DNA of 64,000 bases, taken from assembly GCA_016125385.1 (NCBI GenBank), contig WGLV01000022.1, positions 1-64,000 of the forward strand. The letters are read 5' to 3'. The stretch comes from a bacterium. GTDB lineage: Bacteria; Hinthialibacterota; Hinthialibacteria; Hinthialibacterales; Hinthialibacteraceae. Under the pieces are notes generated by a model. It was not told where the DNA came from and did no database searches. It saw nothing but the letters and a program-made list of their open reading frames with translations. Positions 1 to 8,031 of this stretch are shown piece after piece (the first letter of the stretch is position 1; each line of letters opens with the position of its first letter). The position numbers were made by a program, and so were the translations under genes.

Positions 1-129
1 ATGAACAATAAGGCCAAAGTCATCAGTCATCGTTGCTATGGATTCAGGACGGCGAAAACTTACATCCTGGCTCTATACCATGGACTCGGAAACCTTCCCG
101 AACCAAAACTCGTGCACAAATTCTTGTGA
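1..129 (+). CDS. Transposase C-terminal end, ISL3-like (5' part outside window)
   Basis: An open frame enters from the left edge and stops at 127-129, leaving 42 residues. The stretch RCYGFRTAKTYILALYHGLG resembles the conserved C-terminal tail of ISL3-family (IS204/IS1001/IS1165) DDE transposases, where a YGFR motif is followed by a hydrophobic helix. The DDE catalytic residues would lie upstream, outside the window. The first codon seen is ATG, but it is probably an internal methionine because the family is several hundred residues long. The gene may be intact or a remnant; this window cannot tell. The family call rests on remembered similarity of a short tail, so confidence is moderate. 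Confidence 0.55.
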   Translation: MNNKAKVISHRCYGFRTAKTYILALYHGLGNLPEPKLVHKFL

Positions 130-135
130 GGAGCC
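1..135 (+). mobile_element. Right end of a probable ISL3-family insertion sequence
   Basis: The transposase tail stops only a few bases before GAGGAGCC (128-135). ISL3 elements often end in an inverted repeat whose outer bases read ...AGAGCC on the right side, so the element may end near 135. The left end and any 8-bp target duplication lie outside the window, so the boundary is inferred. Confidence 0.35.
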
Positions 136-199
136 CTTTATAAATAAACTTTTTTTGATTTCTTGAAAATTAGACATTCACAAGTTGAACGAATTTTGT

Positions 200-225
200 A
201 ACAATCGGTCAGTTTAGCGATTGTT
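200..225. repeat. Inverted repeat upstream of the barrel gene
   Basis: AACAATCG (200-207) and CGATTGTT (218-225) are perfect 8-base inverted arms separated by 10 bases. They lie about 95 bases before the barrel-protein start, in an AT-rich region that should contain its promoter. This could be an operator or a transcript hairpin. Nothing identifies a regulator. Confidence 0.35.
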
Positions 226-319
226 ATTGTATTTGGCGTCTGATGAGAATGGGATTGATTCACTGTAGTTTGTCTGGCCAATTCAGCAACACGAATCATG
301 CATACGGAGGAATACATCA

Positions 320-1855
320 ATGAGAAAGGCAGCGAAATTCGGGTTGGCCTTCGCCCTCCTGCTGTTGGCGCCGGTCGGGGGAGCGGCGCAGGATCGAGTT
401 CAGCAACTCGAAGACAAGATCAAGTCGTTGGAAGCGCAGCTCACGGAATTGAAAGGCATGTTGATGGAACAGCGCGACGCGTCGGCCGCGAAAGAAGCGG
501 CGGCTGAGAGCGCAGCGCCAACCGAAGCGGCTCCGCCATTGACCCAGTTGATCGGGCCGGGTGGAACGTTGCAGATCGGCGGAGACATTCGTTTCCGCGG
601 CTTGTACATCGAAAACATGTGGGATTTCGATGGCGATAACGCGTCTGATTCCCGCGAAGTTTTCCGTTTCCGTCCCCGCATTTTCTTCGACTGGAACCCC
701 AATGACAGCATTGAAGCGTACGTCCGTTTTACCAAGGAATGGTTTTACGGTCAGGACAATGAAATGCCGGGGTTTGACGTGGAAGGCAAGGACGCGATGT
801 TCGACAACGCCTGGGTGATGACCAAAGACATCTTTGGCACGGGCGTCGACCTGAAAGTCGGTCGCCAGGACCTGATCTACGGCGATGGCTTCGTCTTGCT
901 GGATGGCACGCCATACGACGGGTCTCAGACGATATCGTTCGACGCGGTAAAGGCGATCGTGAATCATGAATGGGGCGCCACCGACCTGATTTACGCGAAA
1001 CTTCAGGAAAACGATTTCCAGGCGTCCGACGACGAAGACTTGTACGGAATCTATAACCGCTGGAAATTCGGAAACACCGGCGTCGAACCTTACTTGTTGT
1101 TCCGCAACAAGAATCAGGTCTCCTTCGCTGGGTTTAATCCACCCAGCACCTTCGATCCGTCTCCGGCTGAAGAAACCATCCTGCTCGGGTTCCGCGCCAC
1201 TCACGGATTTGAAGTCAGCCCCGGCGTCAATCTGGCGCTTGCGGCTGAAATCGGCAAGGAATGGGGTACGGTCGATTTCGACACCATGAGCGCCATGCCG
1301 GCTCCGTTGCAGTTCAGCCGTTTCCCGGGCGCGGATCAGGTCGATCGCGACGCGTGGGGCGGTCAGGCGAACGCGGAACTGACGTTTAACGACGTTACGT
1401 GGAAACCCAGTCTGAAAGTCGGCTTTACCTACACCACCGGCGATGATCCCACCACGCCTGATTATGAAGGCTGGGACGATTTCTACGCTCAGTGGCCGAA
1501 ATACAGCGAGCTGTACGTCTATAGTCTGTATGACGGATTCAAGGGCCGTAGCGGCTCGAATGACCCCGACATCGGCGTCTGGGGCAACATGATCATCCCC
1601 GAAGCGATGGTGACCTTCCACCCCACCTCGCAGTGGACCCAGTCTTTCCGCTATCTGATGTATCTGGCGGATGAGAATACCGGACCGGGCGGTGGAGACG
1701 AGCGCGGCCAGAACGTACAATCGCTGACGAATTACGTCTTCACCAAAAACATCAGCGGACACATTTTGCTTGAATGGTTCGATCCGGGCGATTACTATCT
1801 CAATGGCGCGGATGATGCGTTCTTCGGACGTTTTCAGCTGATGTATACGTTCTAG
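320..1855 (+). CDS. Outer-membrane beta-barrel protein (alginate-export/porin-like) with N-terminal coiled coil
   Basis: 511 residues. A signal peptide covers about residues 1-23, with hydrophobic core AFALLLLAPVG and cleavage near GGAAQ. A short heptad segment (about 24-52, RVQQLEDKIKSLEAQLTELK) and an Ala/Pro/Glu linker follow. From about residue 75 the protein alternates aromatic and polar residues as in a transmembrane barrel, and it ends in MYTF, the C-terminal aromatic recognised by the BAM machinery. Segments such as VGRQDLIYGDGF resemble the alginate_exp/AlgE-like barrel family. The likely role is passage of a solute or exported glycan across the outer membrane; the substrate cannot be read. 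The coiled coil may anchor to peptidoglycan or trimerise. Start chosen from GGAGGA nine bases before ATG. It is a single gene, closed by a terminator at 1967. Confidence 0.75.
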   Translation: MRKAAKFGLAFALLLLAPVGGAAQDRVQQLEDKIKSLEAQLTELKGMLMEQRDASAAKEAAAESAAPTEAAPPLTQLIGPGGTLQIGGDIRFRGLYIENMWDFDGDNASDSREVFRFRPRIFFDWNPNDSIEAYVRFTKEWFYGQDNEMPGFDVEGKDAMFDNAWVMTKDIFGTGVDLKVGRQDLIYGDGFVLLDGTPYDGSQTISFDAVKAIVNHEWGATDLIYAKLQENDFQASDDEDLYGIYNRWKFGNTGVEPYLLFRNKNQVSFAGFNPPSTFDPSPAEETILLGFRATHGFEVSPGVNLALAAEIGKEWGTVDFDTMSAMPAPLQFSRFPGADQVDRDAWGGQANAELTFNDVTWKPSLKVGFTYTTGDDPTTPDYEGWDDFYAQWPKYSELYVYSLYDGFKGRSGSNDPDIGVWGNMIIPEAMVTFHPTSQWTQSFRYLMYLADENTGPGGGDERGQNVQSLTNYVFTKNISGHILLEWFDPGDYYLNGADDAFFGRFQLMYTF

Positions 1856-1966
1856 ATTTGATGTGACTGCGTGCTTCGTTTCGCGATGTGCGTGGTTGCT
1901 TTTTAGTGCTCTGGAGTCGCCGTAAACCGCAGGATGAGTAATTCGTACTGAGTTGAAATGCAAATG

Positions 1967-1996
1967 AAAGGGACGGTGAAATCACCGTCCCTTTTG
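1967..1996 (+). terminator. Intrinsic terminator of the barrel gene
   Basis: AAAGGGACGGTGA (1967-1979) is perfectly complementary to TCACCGTCCCTTT (1982-1994), followed by a short T-run and TTTGTTTG. It lies between the barrel gene and the convergent pyrophosphatase gene, so it may serve both. Confidence 0.8.
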
Positions 1997-2048
1997 TTTG
2001 TTTATGATTCCATCTGGAGCCGGCCGTGAGATTACTTGCTTACGCCAA

Positions 2049-2726
2049 TCAGTGTTTCCCGTCCATATACGCTTGATGGGTATCGCTTAATAACTGGAAC
2101 GCCTCCTGTTCATCGCCGACTCCCTCAATGACTTTATCAGACGGGGCTTTGTAATTCAGGAAAAAGGTTTTAACGATATCCACCGCTCCAGGGTATTTTT
2201 CTTCCAGTTCGCCGATCGTCCTGACTTCTCCCAGAGGGGATTCATCCAGAACCGCGATGATCTTGTCGTCCTGCTCGCCGTCATCCTGCATTTTTAATAC
2301 GCCGACCATCCATGCCTTGACCACGGCGCCACGATCCTGCGAGGGGCCCAGCGCCATGACGTCGAGCGGTTCACCGTCGCCGCCGTATTCATGCGGGTTA
2401 ATGGTTTGGGGAACCATTCCATAGTTGCCCACATAACCGATGTATTTCACCACGCGGGGCGATCCATCCTTCTTGGTCCACTTCATCACGCCGCTGTCGG
2501 GTTTCACTTCCCATTTGTCGTTCGTCCCGGCGGGAATCTCAACCACCAGATTGATCGAACCATCGGGGTTTTGCGGTGGAAAGTCTCTCATGTAGTTGTT
2601 GGGGCTTGCGAGAATATAATCACGGTTACCCCGCTTTCCCATGGTATTTTGAACAGCGAACACCACGAGTATGGAGGCCATACACATGCCGAGCAAAGCA
2701 AACATCAGCAATGGGGCGTTTTTCAT
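2049..2726 (-). CDS. Membrane-anchored family I inorganic pyrophosphatase
   Basis: 225 residues. The core matches soluble family I inorganic diphosphatase, which hydrolyses PPi to phosphate with Mg2+: GYVGNYGMVPQT, then the Asp cluster GGDGEPLDVMALG (about residues 114-126), then EEKYPG and the helical C-terminus. Family I enzymes are normally cytoplasmic with about 175 residues. This one has an extra N-terminal hydrophobic segment (about residues 5-26, LLMFALLGMCMASILVVFAV), so it is probably exported or anchored in the inner membrane facing the periplasm. The family signature is D-x-D-P-x-D, but here the second Asp is Glu (DGEPLD), a conservative change at a metal ligand. An intact fold suggests activity. 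It is monocistronic and convergent with the barrel gene. Confidence 0.85.
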   Translation of the reverse strand: MKNAPLLMFALLGMCMASILVVFAVQNTMGKRGNRDYILASPNNYMRDFPPQNPDGSINLVVEIPAGTNDKWEVKPDSGVMKWTKKDGSPRVVKYIGYVGNYGMVPQTINPHEYGGDGEPLDVMALGPSQDRGAVVKAWMVGVLKMQDDGEQDDKIIAVLDESPLGEVRTIGELEEKYPGAVDIVKTFFLNYKAPSDKVIEGVGDEQEAFQLLSDTHQAYMDGKH

Positions 2727-2910
2727 GATCGTTCTCCCATGGCGATGGAAAAAGGATTTTCTATCAAGGTTGCCGCCGAACAGAATCAGGTGTGAACATG
2801 AATCCTATATCAGAAATATTAAGGTTTCGTTAGGCGAATGAGAAGTATTATTTTACATATTTGGCTCAAATGGTTCAGGAGGGCTACGATTCGGTCAGAA
2901 CATGAATGAC

Positions 2911-2956
2911 GCAACTCGTCTGGTTTTCATAACTTGAACTACACCAGACGAGTTGC
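2911..2956. repeat. Perfect 14-base inverted repeat
   Basis: GCAACTCGTCTGGT (2911-2924) and ACCAGACGAGTTGC (2943-2956) are exact inverted copies with an 18-base spacer, 22 bases beyond the 3' end of the FAD oxidoreductase gene. No T-run follows on either strand, so a classical intrinsic terminator is unlikely. A 3'-end stabilising hairpin or protein-binding site is possible. Confidence 0.6.
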
Positions 2957-2977
2957 GGATGAATCGCGGGAATCCGG

Positions 2978-4681
2978 TTAAAGGGGTCTGACTGAGGGCC
3001 ATTTCAGTTCAACGCCGGCGGAGGTCAGTTTGCGTTGGAACGAACGCAATTTCTCTGGCATGTTGCGCACCCCGCGCGGCGACTCGCCGCCGTTAAGGCA
3101 GAAGGCGATCAGCTCGCCCGCCGACTCGCCTATATTCCATTCTACCGGATGCAGGCGGTAAGTACCGTTAGAGAGATGAGTCGTGCCGATGTTCTTGCAG
3201 GCGGGAACCAGGTTTTCAAGCCGTTTGGGGATCATCGCGCCCAGCGGAATCTGAAAGGGGCAGGTCGGAAGGTCGATGTAGTTATCGCCTCCGATGCTGG
3301 GGTGCAGGTCCATGCGATACGCGCCGACGCCGATCGAGTCGTCAAAATCCGCCGCCGTGGCCTGATTAACGGAAACGCCCATCGCTTTGGCGCGCGCCTC
3401 CGCGCCGACGTGCTCGGCGGTGACGGTGAACTCGGCCTGGATGCGCCGCGCTTCGCGAATATACGGATACTGTGCGAGGCCGTCATCCGTTCCCGTCATA
3501 TCGGGACGCGGACGCAATCCCGGCCAGCCGGTTCCACCATCGGGGCGGGGCGCTTCGGTCTGCATCCAGTAGAGCAGTGAAAGCGAAACCTGTCGTGCTC
3601 CACGCAGATGTTTCGCTTTTTCGTCCGGCGAGACGTCGACGATTGATCCCAGCAGGTAATCGTTTTGCGGCCAGTTGACGATGGTGGCGTCGGCTGGCAC
3701 AGCCCCTGGTTTAAAATTCGCGTCGTCGAGAATACGCCGGTAGGTAAACCACCCCATCACGCCTTCATCGCATTCACGCGGCGGATCAAAGGGCAGCGTG
3801 CGTGCGTTGTCTGGGCCGTTGGGGGCTGAATACGTCCAGCTGAAGAGTTTACCCGGCCAGGGCGGCGTTAACTCCGGGACGTAGTCTCTCCAGAAGGTGT
3901 AATCTTCGGGCTTGTCGATAGTGTGGTCTTCGCCTTCGAGGTAATCCATCGCGAAACACCAGGTGATGGGTTGCATGTTTTGCGGTTGAGCCTCGGCGGG
4001 CGCCATCGCTTCGCCGGTCTGCGCCTGCGATTCAAATCCGGTGACGTACTCCGCGCCGGTCATCGGCAGCAGGTCGCCCAACTCGGTGGCGTCGACGATA
4101 TACGGCGCGGTGAGTACGCACTCATCGCCGCTGAGTATGTTCCTTACCCGAACGGCTTCCACCCGGTCGCCGCTAACCTCTGCGGAGACGGGAACAGTCT
4201 GAAGCAGGATGCGGATGCGCCCACCGCTGACGTGGGGTGAGAGCATTTCTATCAGCGCGTTCAACGCAACGCGCGGTTCGCAGGCGATGCGGCTGACCCA
4301 CCCCCCGCCGGGATTCAGAAAATCGCGCGCGCGGGCTTCGGCGGTGAGCGGGTAGTTGCGGCGATAATACTCGCGGATCCGCGAACGGTATTCGCGGTAG
4401 GTTCGTGTGGCGCCGAACTGTTCGATCCAGGGATGCTCGTCAAACGGCACCGCTTGCTGGGTGGGCTGTCCGCCGATCCAGAGCGTTTCTTCGGTCATGA
4501 CGACGCGTTTGCCGTTGCGCGCCAGAGCCAGCGCACAGGCGCAGCCTCCCAGTCCGCCGCCGATGATGACGGCGTCGGCGCTCAGTTCGCCAGAAGCGAA
4601 GGCGGAAACGGGATTCAAGCCAGGGAACAGGGAGGCGACGGCGAAAACGCTGGTTTGATGAAGAAAGGTCCGGCGGCGCAT
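2978..4681 (-). CDS. Tat-exported FAD-dependent oxidoreductase (FAD_oxidored family)
   Basis: 567 residues. The N-terminus MRRRTFLHQT plus a hydrophobic stretch ending near VSAFASG is a Tat signal, consistent with export of a folded cofactor protein. A Rossmann FAD motif follows: AVIIGGGLGGCACALALA (about residues 37-54), then ETLWIGGQPTQQ, typical of FAD_oxidored (PF12831-like) proteins abundant in Planctomycetes, Verrucomicrobia and Bacteroidetes. IVDATELGDLLPMTGAEY and the C-terminal NLVPACKNIGTTHLSNGTYRLHP also match that family. These proteins are often labelled xanthan lyase or putative dehydrogenase without biochemical proof. The substrate is unknown, possibly a sugar or glycan-derived compound. 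Not overlapping its neighbours. The GC-rich body has no frameshift. Confidence 0.8.
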   Translation of the reverse strand: MRRRTFLHQTSVFAVASLFPGLNPVSAFASGELSADAVIIGGGLGGCACALALARNGKRVVMTEETLWIGGQPTQQAVPFDEHPWIEQFGATRTYREYRSRIREYYRRNYPLTAEARARDFLNPGGGWVSRIACEPRVALNALIEMLSPHVSGGRIRILLQTVPVSAEVSGDRVEAVRVRNILSGDECVLTAPYIVDATELGDLLPMTGAEYVTGFESQAQTGEAMAPAEAQPQNMQPITWCFAMDYLEGEDHTIDKPEDYTFWRDYVPELTPPWPGKLFSWTYSAPNGPDNARTLPFDPPRECDEGVMGWFTYRRILDDANFKPGAVPADATIVNWPQNDYLLGSIVDVSPDEKAKHLRGARQVSLSLLYWMQTEAPRPDGGTGWPGLRPRPDMTGTDDGLAQYPYIREARRIQAEFTVTAEHVGAEARAKAMGVSVNQATAADFDDSIGVGAYRMDLHPSIGGDNYIDLPTCPFQIPLGAMIPKRLENLVPACKNIGTTHLSNGTYRLHPVEWNIGESAGELIAFCLNGGESPRGVRNMPEKLRSFQRKLTSAGVELKWPSVRPL

Positions 4682-4842
4682 GATGTGCTCCTGTGTTGTC
4701 GCGCCTCCGGTGATCCGTCTATCGGCGAGCGCGTTGGTTTGTGATTTGAGGTAGTTCGATATACTTGTGAATCATAAAAAAATCGGCGGTAAAATCAAGC
4801 GAGGCAGGGTTAATGATAATCCCGTTTCTTTAAATGTGATCC

Positions 4843-4959
4843 TCATAGGGAGTCGTTTACAAATTGATGAAAAGACTGTCCATTGATGAACTCAAGAATC
4901 TGGCGCGCCGATTCAAGCATATCCCATAATAGTGTAGGGTCTTCTTTAGGTTTCGGCAT
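4843..4959 (-). pseudogene. HepT-like (HEPN/DUF86) fragment, truncated after 38 codons
   Basis: A 38-codon frame begins with ATG inside the last codons of the MNT gene (overlap 14 bases, different frame). It reads MPKPKEDPTLLWDMLESARQ and then ILEFINGQSFHQFVNDSL before TGA. This matches the first helix of DUF86/HepT proteins (DxxxLxDMLxAARxIxxFxxGxSFxxFxxD), which are normally about 110-115 residues and carry the RX4-6H catalytic motif further on. That part is absent here, and the next 100 bases show no continuation in any frame. The overlap is typical of translationally coupled mntA-hepT operons. I read it as a decayed partner. A very small functional remnant is less likely. Confidence 0.6.
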
Positions 4960-5251
4960 GAATCAGCTTCCTGTTGTTCTGAATTTCATACCTGCGATAT
5001 GGGTTTTGAATCGCGTCTGCTTCCAGTATGTCGACTGGCCGGTCGAAGTAATCTTCCAACTCATATTTCATCCGCACCATATCCCATAGACTCCAGGGAG
5101 CGGCGTCTTGAAATTGGAGGCACACATCCACATCGCTGTCCGGGCCGAAATCGTCGCGCAGGACCGAGCCGAACAAATAAAACTCTTTAACCTTCCATTT
5201 ATTACAGAAGGCCTCGATCTTCTCTCTGTCGATCGGAATTCGCGGTTCCAT
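4946..5251 (-). CDS. MNT-domain nucleotidyltransferase (MntA-like antitoxin)
   Basis: 101 residues from the ATG at 5251; an upstream TTG in frame at 5278 would add nine residues. The motif FGSVLRDDFGPDSDVDVCLQ is the minimal nucleotidyltransferase signature GS-x10-DxD (about residues 29-42), with the third acidic residue likely in VDILEAD. In MntA/HepT systems this enzyme adds AMP to the HEPN RNase toxin and neutralises it. Here the HEPN gene directly downstream is cut to 38 codons, so the antitoxin-like enzyme stands alone. Length is normal for MntA. It may be a relic, or act on another substrate. Confidence 0.8.
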   Translation of the reverse strand: MEPRIPIDREKIEAFCNKWKVKEFYLFGSVLRDDFGPDSDVDVCLQFQDAAPWSLWDMVRMKYELEDYFDRPVDILEADAIQNPYRRYEIQNNRKLIHAET

Positions 5252-5306
5252 GTTCGTCTCGTGGTTCGACGGGATCAATTCAGGTACTGAAAGCCATAGT
5301 ATAACC

Positions 5307-6740
5307 TCATCCCGTCGGGTCGAAATAATTTTCCAGTATCAGCCAGGGGTCGTCGGTGCGGCGCTGAAAGGCGAGCGTCCGGCCGCGCAGCAGGCGCAAC
5401 ACGTCAGCGTAGCGCCGATCACCGGCGAGGTTATGTACTTCGTCAGGATCGTTTTCCAGATCATATAATTCCTCGGGCGCGCGGTGCATGTAGTCGCGTA
5501 ACGGGCGCGGACCATACATATCATCGCCGCTTTTCAACACCGCCTGCCACGTCTTTGACGCCCACAGATCCGACGCGAAGGGGAAGGGCAGCGGATGCGC
5601 GAGGTTGCGCAGATACTTGTATCGGCGGGTGCGGATTCCACGCGAAGGGTAGTACATGGTGATTTCATGGAAGGTGTGCGAGAAAAACACGTCGTCCCAG
5701 CCCTCCGGGTTTTCCTCTTCCAGAATGGGCATGAACGAGCGCCCGTCGAGGCCGTATTCCGGCGCCGGGGTCCCGGTGAATTGCAGAATACTGGGCGTGA
5801 TATCGGCGAATGAGACCATCGCGTTGTTCACCACGCCGCGCCGCGTCTGACCGGGCGCGCGCACCAGCATGGGCAGCCTTACGCCGGGGTCGTACAGGCA
5901 GGTCTTGGCCCCGGGGAAGGGGATTCCGTTGTCGCTGATATAGATCACCAGTGTGTTATCGGCGAGACCTGATTTTTCAAGCGCCTTCAGTATCAGTCCG
6001 ACGCCCTGATCCATACGGCTGACCGCCTGATAGTATTCGGCCAGTTCCTGGCGTACTTCGGGCCGGTCGGGCAGAAACGGCGGGACGATGACCTCATCGG
6101 GCGGGTAGGTCACCGGTTCGATATCCGATTTGTTATCTTCATTGCCGAATCCTTCACCGGCTCGGTGCGGATCGGAAAACCCAACCGATAAAAAGAAGGG
6201 GCTGTCCTGATTGTCGTCGAAGAACTTCCGCGCTGCTTTCGCCATGCCGGTGACGTTGCGCGATCCGCCATACTCGCGCCCGGGCGGCAGGTAATCGAAG
6301 GCGAACGCCTCCGCCGGATTCACGTGAAACTTGCCGATCAAGCCGGTGCTGTAGCCATTGCGCTTGAGTAGACGCGGCAACGGTTCAACAAACTCATGCA
6401 TGGCGAAATGATGGTAATCGTGCGCGTGGCCGTACTGGCCGTTGCGGTGGTTTTGCAGTCCGGTGAATATAACGGAACGGCTGGCGCTGCAACTCGGTGT
6501 GGTGCAGAAAGCATTGGTAAAGCGCACGCCGTCCGCCGCCAGTTGTTCGAGGTGGGGCGTCTGGATGACCGGATTGCCGTAGCTGGGAGTATCGAGGCCC
6601 TGATCGTCTGAGATCAGCAACAGCACGTTGGGTTTTTTCGATGCGGCGTTGGCGCCGCGCGAGATCAGGGGCGCGGTTCCGGCGGCGATCGAGGCGGCGA
6701 GCAGTTCACGGCGAGTCAACGAGGCGTGGTCATTCGTCAT
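5307..6740 (-). CDS. Tat-exported sulfatase, heparan N-sulfatase (SGSH)-like
   Basis: 477 residues from the ATG at 6740, which has GGGGGATG just before it; an in-frame ATG at 6755 lacks this. Tat-type signal LTRRELLAASIAAG. Metal-binding start PNVLLLISDDQG, then the formylglycine motif SCSASRSVIFTGLQNHRNGQ. The Cys of CSASR would be oxidised by a formylglycine-generating enzyme, not seen here. The text after the motif (LQNHRNGQYG, then DYHHF) closely follows human SGSH, which removes N-sulfate from heparan glucosamine, so an S1_8-type subfamily is likely. ISDNGIPFPGAKTCLYDPG supplies the second metal/substrate site. Probably periplasmic or surface glycan desulfation. The exact substrate is inferred. 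Confidence 0.85.
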   Translation of the reverse strand: MTNDHASLTRRELLAASIAAGTAPLISRGANAASKKPNVLLLISDDQGLDTPSYGNPVIQTPHLEQLAADGVRFTNAFCTTPSCSASRSVIFTGLQNHRNGQYGHAHDYHHFAMHEFVEPLPRLLKRNGYSTGLIGKFHVNPAEAFAFDYLPPGREYGGSRNVTGMAKAARKFFDDNQDSPFFLSVGFSDPHRAGEGFGNEDNKSDIEPVTYPPDEVIVPPFLPDRPEVRQELAEYYQAVSRMDQGVGLILKALEKSGLADNTLVIYISDNGIPFPGAKTCLYDPGVRLPMLVRAPGQTRRGVVNNAMVSFADITPSILQFTGTPAPEYGLDGRSFMPILEEENPEGWDDVFFSHTFHEITMYYPSRGIRTRRYKYLRNLAHPLPFPFASDLWASKTWQAVLKSGDDMYGPRPLRDYMHRAPEELYDLENDPDEVHNLAGDRRYADVLRLLRGRTLAFQRRTDDPWLILENYFDPTG

Positions 6741-6826
6741 CGGGTCATCCCCCATTGCAAAGGTTTAATCGCATTGTAAGGGATGGTTGCATACGCCGCT
6801 ACCGGCTCAGGTCATGGGGGGGGCGC

Positions 6827-6949
6827 CTATTCCTTTACTTTTTTCGGGTCGCAGATATTTTTCTTCTTTTTGCTGGCGGCGCCGCATTTTTTGCATATAT
6901 ACCAACCCGGCTTCGGGTCTTTTTTCGGTTTGTCTTTCGAGCAGCCCAC
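6827..6949 (-). CDS. Small lysine-rich zinc-ribbon protein (40 residues, GTG start)
   Basis: From a GTG at 6949 with AAGGGGA eight to ten bases upstream, the frame gives 40 residues. The C-terminus is PGWYICKKCGAASKKKKNIC and then DPKKVKE. CKKCG is a knuckle. The later Cys, with one near the N-terminus (GCSKD), could complete a metal site. I recall similar tiny proteins with a CKKCGxxxKKKKxxCxPKK tail in deltaproteobacteria and environmental genomes, with no known function. The reverse frames here are low-complexity and aromatic, consistent with shadows. The alternative ATG at 7018 would add 23 residues lacking family character. Confidence 0.55.
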   Translation of the reverse strand: MGCSKDKPKKDPKPGWYICKKCGAASKKKKNICDPKKVKE

Positions 6950-7232
6950 GGCTGAAAGTCCCCTTGAGAATCGTGATGTCCAGATTTGGTGTTGAAATGA
7001 GTGAATACTCTCGTTCATTGTACTCGTTCAAATCCTGAATCAATACGAGAACCTTACACCCCGTCCCGTTTTTATGCGAATGCGGGCGCGCTTCTCGTTT
7101 TGTTATCATGAGATTCGTGCTAGTATTCGAGCCGCTCCATGCTGAATCATGAGCGCCGGATCATGATGCCTGGAACCATTCGAATGCCGCCGTAAAGCGG
7201 CGTTTCTCAATAGAATCTCAGGAGTATTACGA

Positions 7233-8030
7233 ATGTCGGAATTCCTGTTTCCGCCCGAGTACGATCATCAGCATCTGTACCCTATTTCAGTAGATGATTT
7301 GCATCCCGATCCCAATCAGCCTCGCAAGCACTTCGACGAAAAAAGCCTTAAATCGCTTGCACAGTCGATCAAGACAAAAGGCGTCCTGCAGCCGGTGATT
7401 TTCAGGCTGGAGGGAGAGAAAAAAATTCTGATCGCGGGCGAGCGCCGATTGCGCGCCGCCAAAATGGCTGGATTGTCGAAGATTCCGGCGATCTATTGGG
7501 ATCAGGGCCGCGCCGCCGAGCTCTCGCTGATCGAGAATCTGGTCCGTGAAAACCTTAATCCCATCGAAGAAGCTGAAGCCCTGGCCCGGATGCAGCAGGA
7601 ATACGACTACTCGCTGGAAGAACTCTCCAAAATTCTGGGCAAGGCGAAGTCGACTCTCTCTGAAACAATCAAAATTAACGATTTAATTCCCGCCATCAAA
7701 GACGCCTGCCGCGAAGACAACCGCTGGCCTCGCCGCGTCCTGCTTGAAATCGCCAAACAGCCTACCGAAGAAGCGCAGATGCGCCTGTTTCAAAAAGCCT
7801 GTGATTCCGGCCTGACCAGCGATCAGATTCGCTTGCTGACGCGCTCTCGCGGCAAAAACCGCAAACGTGTCGCCATTTTTATGGAGCATATTGGCAAGGT
7901 CAGCAAATACGTCGACAAGGTGGATGTTAGCGGGATCGAAACGAAAGAGCGGGGTAAGCTGCGTAAACAGGTCGAGCAACTGCGCGAACGCATGGACGCA
8001 TTGCTGGAATCGCTTCAGCAAGAGGCCTGA
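7233..8030 (+). CDS. ParB/Spo0J-like partition protein
   Basis: 265 residues. The N-terminal ParB domain (about 14-105) contains DLHPDPNQPRKHFD, the CTP-binding box GERRLRAAKMAG, and LIENLVRENLNPIEEAEALA, all hallmarks of ParB CTPases. A helix-turn-helix follows (YSLEELSKILGKAKSTLSET, about 127-146), and a charged coiled coil ends the protein (about 215-262). Classical ParB binds parS and works with a ParA ATPase, but no parA is adjacent, so this may be a second, non-chromosomal-partition ParB such as a Noc-like or plasmid/phage-derived copy. AGGAG precedes the ATG. It converges with the toxin gene with a one-base gap. Confidence 0.85.
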   Translation: MSEFLFPPEYDHQHLYPISVDDLHPDPNQPRKHFDEKSLKSLAQSIKTKGVLQPVIFRLEGEKKILIAGERRLRAAKMAGLSKIPAIYWDQGRAAELSLIENLVRENLNPIEEAEALARMQQEYDYSLEELSKILGKAKSTLSETIKINDLIPAIKDACREDNRWPRRVLLEIAKQPTEEAQMRLFQKACDSGLTSDQIRLLTRSRGKNRKRVAIFMEHIGKVSKYVDKVDVSGIETKERGKLRKQVEQLRERMDALLESLQQEA

Positions 8031-8031
8031 A

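Noticed and set aside
317-1963. 548-codon minus-strand frame opposite the barrel gene
   Set aside because: It is the antisense shadow of a clear signal-peptide barrel protein; no family character.
6783-7038. Aromatic-rich plus-strand frames near the sulfatase gene
   Set aside because: They are reverse reads of the Lys-rich zinc-ribbon gene (AAA codons read as TTT).
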